Source: an uncultured Bacteroidales bacterium
GTDB lineage: Bacteria > Bacteroidota > Bacteroidia > Bacteroidales > P3
NCBI GenBank assembly: GCA_905235855.1
Contig: CAJONE010000011.1
Location: 1-50,095, forward strand
DNA length: 50,095 nucleotides
Direction: 5' to 3'
Shown piece after piece: positions 44,837 through 50,095 of the stretch (position 1 is its first letter; each line of letters opens with the position of its first letter). A program made the position numbers and the translations under genes. Below the pieces are notes generated by a model that made no database searches, had not been told where the DNA came from, and saw nothing but the letters and a program-made list of their open reading frames with translations.

Positions 44837-46555
44837 TCAATTGTCGATTATTGGACCGTAAACCTGCAGTTTCGACTCGAACGAACGCCCCTGATAATAG
44901 CCTCGCAACAAGTCGCAAAGCGTGTGGTAAACCAACGAAGTGGCCTTGGTTAAGGTTTCACGATTGATATTTTCAGCAATATCGTACGGCGTATGTTCAT
45001 GCTGTTTGCCATTGAATGTTGTGAACACAAGCGATGGGATTTCGAGCGGTTGGAATGCCAACGCGTCACCAGTAGGCATAGTTTGGAATCCTTCGACCAC
45101 CTGCTCGGAGAATCGCTCATTACCCGTCGGTTTCTGTTTTTTCAATGCCTTTGCCTTTTTTGGATCTTTTGCAGCCTCTTTTTCTTCCAGTTTTTTCAGT
45201 CTGGCCCGTTCGGCGAGTTCCTCCTCTGTGGCATAGACCTTTATGGTTTTCTTTGAACGTCCGACAGCATGAGTATAGAGCGAGTCGTTGTGGCACGCTA
45301 TGCCCCAAAGATTCGGATAACGAGCGTTGCCGCGCACATCGATGCTGTCGCCAGAGCCTATACAGTCAATGCTGAGAAAAGCTTCGATGCGTCCCTGATA
45401 GCGGAAATGGTCGATAAATTCGTAGGTACCCTTGTCGAGCTGCTCGGAACCCGAGAAAATGACAAAAACCACACTACGTGCCGGTTTCTTGTCGGCAGGC
45501 AGATCGGATATCAAACGGGCAGTTTCGAGGAGAGCCGCTACAGATGATGCATCGTCGTCGGCTCCCGGGTAGAAACAAGTTTCACCTTGACGTCCCACAT
45601 GGTCGAGATGCGCACCAACAACAATATATTCGCGTTTCACTTTCTTGCTTGTTCCGTGCATAATGCCGACGATATTGCAGGTTTTGGCAGCGGCACGGTA
45701 TTTGGCATTGGTTTCTATTTCGAACTTTTTGTTGAAAGCGAACGAATGTGGCTTGTGGTCGTCCTGTATCTTGGCAAGAGCCTCATCAATAGGCATTTCC
45801 TCGCCACGGAAAAGCGCTTCTGCACAATACTTTGTCGGTTGGATTATCGGGAAAGTGGCCAAGTGCGGGAGTTCGCCGTTATAGCCACGACACTGCACCT
45901 CGAAATCGGCACAAGTCTTCGACATGTTGACAGAAACAAGAGCCACCGCACCATGTTTTTTTGCAACGCGGGCTTTGTCACGCAATGTGGCATAGCGATC
46001 GGTGATTTCGCTTGGTAGGAAATTCGGTACTCCGCTTGCCACGACGACAACCTTGCCTCTGGCATCCACATCCGCATAATCGTCATAGGCGGACGCATCG
46101 ATGCCATAGCCACAAAAAACCACATTAGCGTCGGCATAGCCGCGTCCGGTCATTGCAGCACACGAGAAATCTCGCCCCAAAGAGTATGTCACATGTCCTT
46201 TTGTGCCTGGCAGATAGGTGTTGAATGTGCAATTGTCGATTTCATTACACTCCACATCGAATTCTTGCAGCCAGCCACCGTTTTCACCAGCGGGTTCCAC
46301 ACCGTATGAGCGGAGCACATCGACACAGTATTTCACCGCAGCATTGTACCCCCACGTGCCGGCCTGACGCCCTTCGTAGCGTTCAGACGACAGCTCGATG
46401 ATGTGCTTCATCAATGTGTCGGTGCTTACATCTTGAGCTTTTACGACAACGGGCATCACAATGGCCACAACACCTGCAACAGCACAAGCTCCAAGCCTTG
46501 AAAACATATAACGCAAACCGGAAAGCAAATTCATTAACTTCATATTATAATTCAC
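44837..46555 (-). CDS. M28-family metallopeptidase with PA domain
   Basis: A 572-residue exported protein (signal peptide ending VVVKAQ) with a PA-type insert (about 120-290) and an M28 aminopeptidase-like core. Zinc ligands in GAHLDHVG (His 316), GADDDASS (Asp 333), SIDCIG (Asp 397) and QHEHTPYD (a His at about 519-521) are present. The usual Glu-Glu pair (catalytic base and zinc ligand) reads Glu 371-Gln 372 in FSGSEQLDKG. A long Lys/Glu-rich insert (about 444-478) is also unusual. Periplasmic or surface location is likely. It may be a weakened or altered enzyme; this is inference. It lies 66 bp upstream of gldFG. Confidence 0.85.
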   Translation of the reverse strand: MNYNMKLMNLLSGLRYMFSRLGACAVAGVVAIVMPVVVKAQDVSTDTLMKHIIELSSERYEGRQAGTWGYNAAVKYCVDVLRSYGVEPAGENGGWLQEFDVECNEIDNCTFNTYLPGTKGHVTYSLGRDFSCAAMTGRGYADANVVFCGYGIDASAYDDYADVDARGKVVVVASGVPNFLPSEITDRYATLRDKARVAKKHGAVALVSVNMSKTCADFEVQCRGYNGELPHLATFPIIQPTKYCAEALFRGEEMPIDEALAKIQDDHKPHSFAFNKKFEIETNAKYRAAAKTCNIVGIMHGTSKKVKREYIVVGAHLDHVGRQGETCFYPGADDDASSVAALLETARLISDLPADKKPARSVVFVIFSGSEQLDKGTYEFIDHFRYQGRIEAFLSIDCIGSGDSIDVRGNARYPNLWGIACHNDSLYTHAVGRSKKTIKVYATEEELAERARLKKLEEKEAAKDPKKAKALKKQKPTGNERFSEQVVEGFQTMPTGDALAFQPLEIPSLVFTTFNGKQHEHTPYDIAENINRETLTKATSLVYHTLCDLLRGYYQGRSFESKLQVYGPIIDN

Positions 46556-46600
46556 TTATAACAAACAAATTACACAGTCACACATTACTATGTAACTATG

Positions 46601-46608
46601 CAAATATA
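46601..46608 (-). promoter_or_regulatory. Candidate -7 box for the M28-gldFG-surE-lpxB run
   Basis: TATATTTG on the minus strand is an exact TAnnTTTG match followed by C. It sits about 45 bp before the M28 start. The genes below it down to 37453 are all on the same strand with gaps of 66 bp or less, so they may form one long unit, though internal promoters are possible. Confidence 0.6.
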
Positions 46609-46762
46609 CAATATTTTTTTGTATTTTTTTTTGTAACAGTCTGAAAGCTATTTTTTCAGAGGTCTTTTGCCGCCTCATCAACGACATGCAGTCATAGGTA
46701 TTGCGCGAGCTTTCTTTTCTTCTAATATTAAAACAGCCGCCACGACACAGGATATCTCAAAC

Positions 46763-47908
46763 CTATTGCACGTCGATGTGCCTTGCGCCGTCGGAGATTA
46801 CAACCGGTATGAGTTGGCAAGAACGGTGGAACTTTGCGTGATAGGACTTCTGCACCTCACCTGTGAATCGATCGTATATTTCGTCCTGAACAAGGTTTAT
46901 CGTGCATCCACCAAAACCGCCACCCATCAGTCGACTGCCCGTCACGCCAAGCCGCTTCGCCTCGGACACAAGAAAGTCCAACTCTTCGCAGCTCACTTCG
47001 TAGTCGCGACTGAGCCCCTCATGGGTAAGATACATCTGTCGTCCAACTGTTTCATAGTCGCCTTGCTCCAGTGCTGCGCTCACCTCCAGAACCCTGTCCA
47101 GCTCGCCCAATACATAGCGTGCACGCCTATAGTCCTCGTCGGTAAGCTTGTGGTGTACCGCTTCGAGTTTGTCCCATGTGCATTCTCGCAGAGACGAAAC
47201 CTTGGCAGTCTTTGCCACACGCTCACACGAGGCTCTGCGGTCGTTGTATGGCGAGCCAACAAGTGTGTGTTTCACACAGCTGTTCACCAGCACCAGGCGG
47301 TAACCGTCGGGGTTCCATGGAAAATATTCGTACTCTTCCGTATGGCAGTCGTATCTCACAAGGGCGTTGGCGCGTCCGAATATAGAGGCGAACTGATCCA
47401 TGATACCGCATTTCACTCCAACATAGTTATGCTCGGCGGCCTGCCCTACGCGAGCCAAATCTATGGAATTGGACAACTTGCAGTGAAAGATGTTGCATAG
47501 CGCGATGGCAAAGCAGCATTCCAGTGCAGCCGAAGAGCTCATGCCGGCTCCCAGAGGCACATCACCGCCATATACTGCATCGAAACCGTCGAGCTCCACA
47601 CGGCGTTTGTCGAGTTCTCGTATCACACCGAATACATATCTGAAGTTGCTGTCGGCATGAAGCTCCTTGTCTCGGATGTCGAATGTGCATCCTATTCCAA
47701 GGTCGTGAGCATAGAGGTTTACAAGATGAGTGCCGTTTGACTGTATCACTGCGGTGATGCCCTGCTCTATGGCTCCTGGAAACACGTAGCCTCCGTTGTA
47801 GTCGGTGTGCTCGCCTATCAAGTTTATACGCCCTGGAGCAAAAAATGCCCTGTGGTTTTTGCCGAACCGCTTCTCGAAATCTTCAACAAGTACGCTGAGA
47901 TTAATCAT
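46763..47908 (-). CDS. galK: Galactokinase
   Basis: A 381-residue GHMP-family kinase that phosphorylates galactose to galactose 1-phosphate in the Leloir pathway. The N-terminal signature GRINLIGEHTDYNGGYVFP, the ATP loop GDVPLGAGMSSSAALE, the catalytic Asp region CGIMDQFAS and the C-terminal GSRLMGGGFGGCTI are all intact. It lies 17 bp downstream of galM in a two-gene operon. No galactose transporter, galT or galE is seen nearby. Confidence 0.97.
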   Translation of the reverse strand: MINLSVLVEDFEKRFGKNHRAFFAPGRINLIGEHTDYNGGYVFPGAIEQGITAVIQSNGTHLVNLYAHDLGIGCTFDIRDKELHADSNFRYVFGVIRELDKRRVELDGFDAVYGGDVPLGAGMSSSAALECCFAIALCNIFHCKLSNSIDLARVGQAAEHNYVGVKCGIMDQFASIFGRANALVRYDCHTEEYEYFPWNPDGYRLVLVNSCVKHTLVGSPYNDRRASCERVAKTAKVSSLRECTWDKLEAVHHKLTDEDYRRARYVLGELDRVLEVSAALEQGDYETVGRQMYLTHEGLSRDYEVSCEELDFLVSEAKRLGVTGSRLMGGGFGGCTINLVQDEIYDRFTGEVQKSYHAKFHRSCQLIPVVISDGARHIDVQ

Positions 47909-47925
47909 GATTTATGGTTTTGAAG

Positions 47926-49008
47926 TTAAATGTCACGAAATCTAAAGACAGTGGTACTCTCGAAAGGACGATTGGGATAGAGGTATCCCTTGCTTTCGGG
48001 CCAGCTGTGGTTTGGCGAGTCAGGATATTGCTGTGTCTCGAGACATACGGCACTTCTTCTGCCATATCGTTTGCCTTCCTTTCCGGCCACTCCGTCGAGA
48101 AAGTTACCTGTATAGAGTTGCATACCCGGTGCCGTGGTGTAAACATCCATCGCTATGCCACTAATGGGCGACGAAAGTGTTGCCGACAGGTGGTCGAGCG
48201 ATGGCCGGTTGAGCACATAGTTGTGATCGTAGCCACAGCCCAAAATCAGTTGCGGGTGAGGCAGGGCTATGTCGCGGCCTATCGGCTTGGCCGTGCGGAA
48301 GTCGAACGGGGTGTCTTTCACGAAACGTATCTCACCGGTGGGAATGGAGTTCTCGTCGATGGGAATGTAGTAGTCGGCATTGATCTCGCACTCCAAATCC
48401 TCGATGGTGGGGGTGGGGTTGGCAATGCCCGCCAGACTGAAGAATCCGTGGCTGGTGAGGTTGATGATGGTCATCTTGTTCGTGGTGGCAAGATATTCTA
48501 TCATCAGCTCGTTCTCGTTGGTGAAGGTATACACCACCGTCACTTTCAGCTCACCGGTGTAGCCTTCCTCGCCGTATGCCGACACGAGTTCCAGCACCAG
48601 GGCCTGGTCGTTCATCTGCTGGGCATCCCATACGCGGGCGTGGAAACCCTTGGGACCGCCGTGCAGGGCGTTGGGGCCGTTGTTGATGGCCAGCTGATAG
48701 TCTTTGCCGCGCAGACGGAACTGTCCGCGGCAGATACGGTTGCCGTAACGGCCTATCAGTGTCGACAAAAATGGCTCGGGTGAATTGATTACGTCTTGAA
48801 TGTTGTCATGTCCTTGTATCACGTTGGCATAGTTGCCGTTGCGGTCAGGTACCATGATGGCGACAATGGCGCCTCCGTAATTGGTGATGGCTACTTCATT
48901 GCCCAGACTGTTCTTCAGAATAAAAAGATCGGTCTGCTTGCCGTTGATAGTGGTCTGGAAATCTTCCTTTCGCAGACCACAAAGATTTTCTGTTTCCGAT
49001 TTGTTCAT
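47926..49008 (-). CDS. galM: Aldose 1-epimerase (galactose mutarotase)
   Basis: A 360-residue mutarotase that interconverts alpha and beta anomers of galactose before GalK. Family stretches are GNEVAITNYGGAIVAIMVPD, TLIGRYGNRICRGQFRL, NNGPNALHGG, the catalytic His in INLTSHGFFSLAG, and GMQLYTGNFLDG with AVCLETQQYPDSPNH holding the catalytic Glu. It has no lipobox, so it appears cytoplasmic. It heads the galM-galK operon. Confidence 0.95.
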   Translation of the reverse strand: MNKSETENLCGLRKEDFQTTINGKQTDLFILKNSLGNEVAITNYGGAIVAIMVPDRNGNYANVIQGHDNIQDVINSPEPFLSTLIGRYGNRICRGQFRLRGKDYQLAINNGPNALHGGPKGFHARVWDAQQMNDQALVLELVSAYGEEGYTGELKVTVVYTFTNENELMIEYLATTNKMTIINLTSHGFFSLAGIANPTPTIEDLECEINADYYIPIDENSIPTGEIRFVKDTPFDFRTAKPIGRDIALPHPQLILGCGYDHNYVLNRPSLDHLSATLSSPISGIAMDVYTTAPGMQLYTGNFLDGVAGKEGKRYGRRSAVCLETQQYPDSPNHSWPESKGYLYPNRPFESTTVFRFRDI

Positions 49009-49114
49009 CCTAAAAATGGTTGTTAATGATGGTATTACTTATGTCAAAAGCGCAAGTTGAAATTGAAAAAACGCCTTCGCTTAAAACAGTCAAAAAGTTT
49101 CTGCAAAGTAAACA

Positions 49115-49146
49115 AAAAAAAACCGTAATAGCAAATGTATTACGGT
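49115..49146 (-). terminator. Intrinsic terminator of folC
   Basis: A perfect 9-bp stem (ACCGTAATA at 49122-49130 with TATTACGGT at 49138-49146) with eight A on its left, which reads as a T-run after the stem on the minus strand, about 30 bp past the folC stop. The galM promoter must lie just beyond it; a one-mismatch -7 box (TTACTTTG) follows. Confidence 0.85.
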
Positions 49147-49177
49147 AAAATCATTTTATAGAAAATGTTAAAAATGG

Positions 49178-50095
49178 TTATTTTATAAGGGGCAGCAGGT
49201 CGGCCACCACATAACTGCTTCCTCCCACGAAGACAAAGTCGTCGCTCCCGGCGTCGTGCAGGGCGGCATGATAGGCCTCTGCCACAGTGGGGTAGGCATG
49301 GCCGTTCAGCTGGCATTCGGCACCGATGCGGGCCACCTCGTCGGCAGGAACGGCACGTTTCGACGTGGCTTGCGTGAAATAATAGATGGCGTGTTTGGGC
49401 AGCATACGCATCACCGTGTGGATGTCTTTGTCGTTCACCATGCCGAACACGATGCGGAGCTTGTCGCAGGGCCGCGCTTCTATCTGCGGACACAGATACA
49501 TCCATCCGCCCACGTTGTGGCCGGTGTCGCACACCACGGTGGGACGTGTGTGCACCTGCTGCCAACGGCCCATCAGACCAGTCTCTTCCACCACGTGGGC
49601 CACACCATGGACCACGCTCTCCCTGTCGCGCACAATGCCCTGTGCCTCCAACTGCCTGCAGGCGGCCAGCACCGTCGCCATGTTCTTTTCCTGATAATCT
49701 CCTCCTAAGTCACCAACGATTTTCCCATGGTTTCGTGTCTCATAGAGACGTCCTCCGTCGTCTGTAGGTGCGCAGGAAATCACTTCATTCAATTCATCAG
49801 CAAAAACTATCTTTGATTTGGTTTCCAGGGCTTTGTGTGTAAACACATCCTTTACGTCCTTGTTTCCGGAAGTCTCTCCTACGACCACCGGTGTGTTGTT
49901 CTTTATGATGCCAGCCTTCTCTGTCGCAATTTGTGGCAGGGTGTTGCCCAGAAATTGTGTGTGGTCGAAGCTGATATTGGTGATGACGGACAGCATGGGG
50001 TTGATGATGTTGGTGCAGTCCAAGCGTCCGCCAAGCCCTACTTCGATGACGGCGATATCCACTGCTTCTTCCTGAAAATACTTGAAGGCAAGCCC
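49178..50095 (-). CDS. folC: Folylpolyglutamate synthase / dihydrofolate synthase, C-terminal part
   Basis: The C-terminal 305 residues of FolC, which adds glutamates to folates (and in many bacteria also makes dihydrofolate). The frame is open past base 50095, so the start lies outside; the GTG at 50062 is internal. Motifs are IEVGLGGRLDCTN, SFDHTQFLGNTLPQIATEKA, GVAHVVEETGLMGRWQQV and VCDTGHNVGGW. The end is normal and followed by a terminator. Confidence 0.95.
   Translation of the reverse strand, partial: GLAFKYFQEEAVDIAVIEVGLGGRLDCTNIINPMLSVITNISFDHTQFLGNTLPQIATEKAGIIKNNTPVVVGETSGNKDVKDVFTHKALETKSKIVFADELNEVISCAPTDDGGRLYETRNHGKIVGDLGGDYQEKNMATVLAACRQLEAQGIVRDRESVVHGVAHVVEETGLMGRWQQVHTRPTVVCDTGHNVGGWMYLCPQIEARPCDKLRIVFGMVNDKDIHTVMRMLPKHAIYYFTQATSKRAVPADEVARIGAECQLNGHAYPTVAEAYHAALHDAGSDDFVFVGGSSYVVADLLPLIK

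Noticed and set aside
47914..48783. 289-codon plus-strand frame opposite galM
   Set aside because: galM on the minus strand has all family motifs; the antisense frame has none.

Overview
The window looks like a chromosomal segment of a Bacteroidota bacterium, most likely order Bacteroidales. Four things support this. There is a complete PorP/SprF-GldK-GldL-GldM-GldN block of the type IX secretion system (T9SS). A large gingipain-type (C25) protease carries a T9SS C-terminal sorting domain. Several genes are preceded by Bacteroidota-type -7 boxes (TAnnTTTG). The core genes (nqrF, yidC, nhaD, rimO, lpxB, surE) have the lengths and motifs of that phylum. I could not assign a genus. I saw no rRNA, tRNA, CRISPR array or insertion sequence.

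Layout. 1-618: 3' end of nqrF. 619-7382: an accessory, visibly decaying defence-like island on the minus strand. It holds a DUF2075-type nuclease-helicase (4568-6667), a C-terminal fragment of a McrB-like ATPase (4239-4571), a McrC-like DUF2357/PD-(D/E)XK gene broken by two in-frame stops (1989-4124), a vsr endonuclease gene (1429-1992), and a frameshifted remnant of a second McrC-like gene (about 711-985). An 11-bp minisatellite (7018-7138) sits at its far edge. 7383-12142: yidC, nhaD and a frameshifted lysozyme-fold gene on the plus strand. 12171-16411: aroQ, an alpha/beta hydrolase, an OmpA-type lipoprotein, apt, and rpmF with its DUF177 partner.

16594-32564 is the T9SS-centred region. It contains the 1808-residue C25 protease with about ten tandem Cys-rich repeats, a DUF7033 deacetylase-like gene, a kdsC-like phosphatase, an RlpA-like protein, then porP-gldK-gldL-gldM-gldN and a GldO-like second GldN. 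32617-36327 (minus): a lipoprotein, rimO, ftsY and a thioredoxin-fold protein. 36328-37452 is mostly empty.

37453-46555 (minus) is a long co-directional run: M28 peptidase, a GldF-GldG fusion, DUF4340, surE, a small membrane protein, lpxB and SpoIID-like. 46763-49008 is galM-galK, and the window ends inside folC.

Functional reading. GldK, GldN, PorP, GldL and GldM form the outer-membrane and motor parts that would export the C25 protease. The GldFG-DUF4340 pair is an ABC-transporter-like module whose ATPase is not in the window. The island at 1.4-6.7 kb is best read as a McrBC-like (COG1401/COG1700) type IV restriction locus in decay, with vsr and the DUF2075 protein still open. The most notable points are that decay, the GldFG fusion, the tandem GldN/GldO pair, the repeat-rich protease, and an M28 peptidase lacking one expected zinc-ligand Glu.
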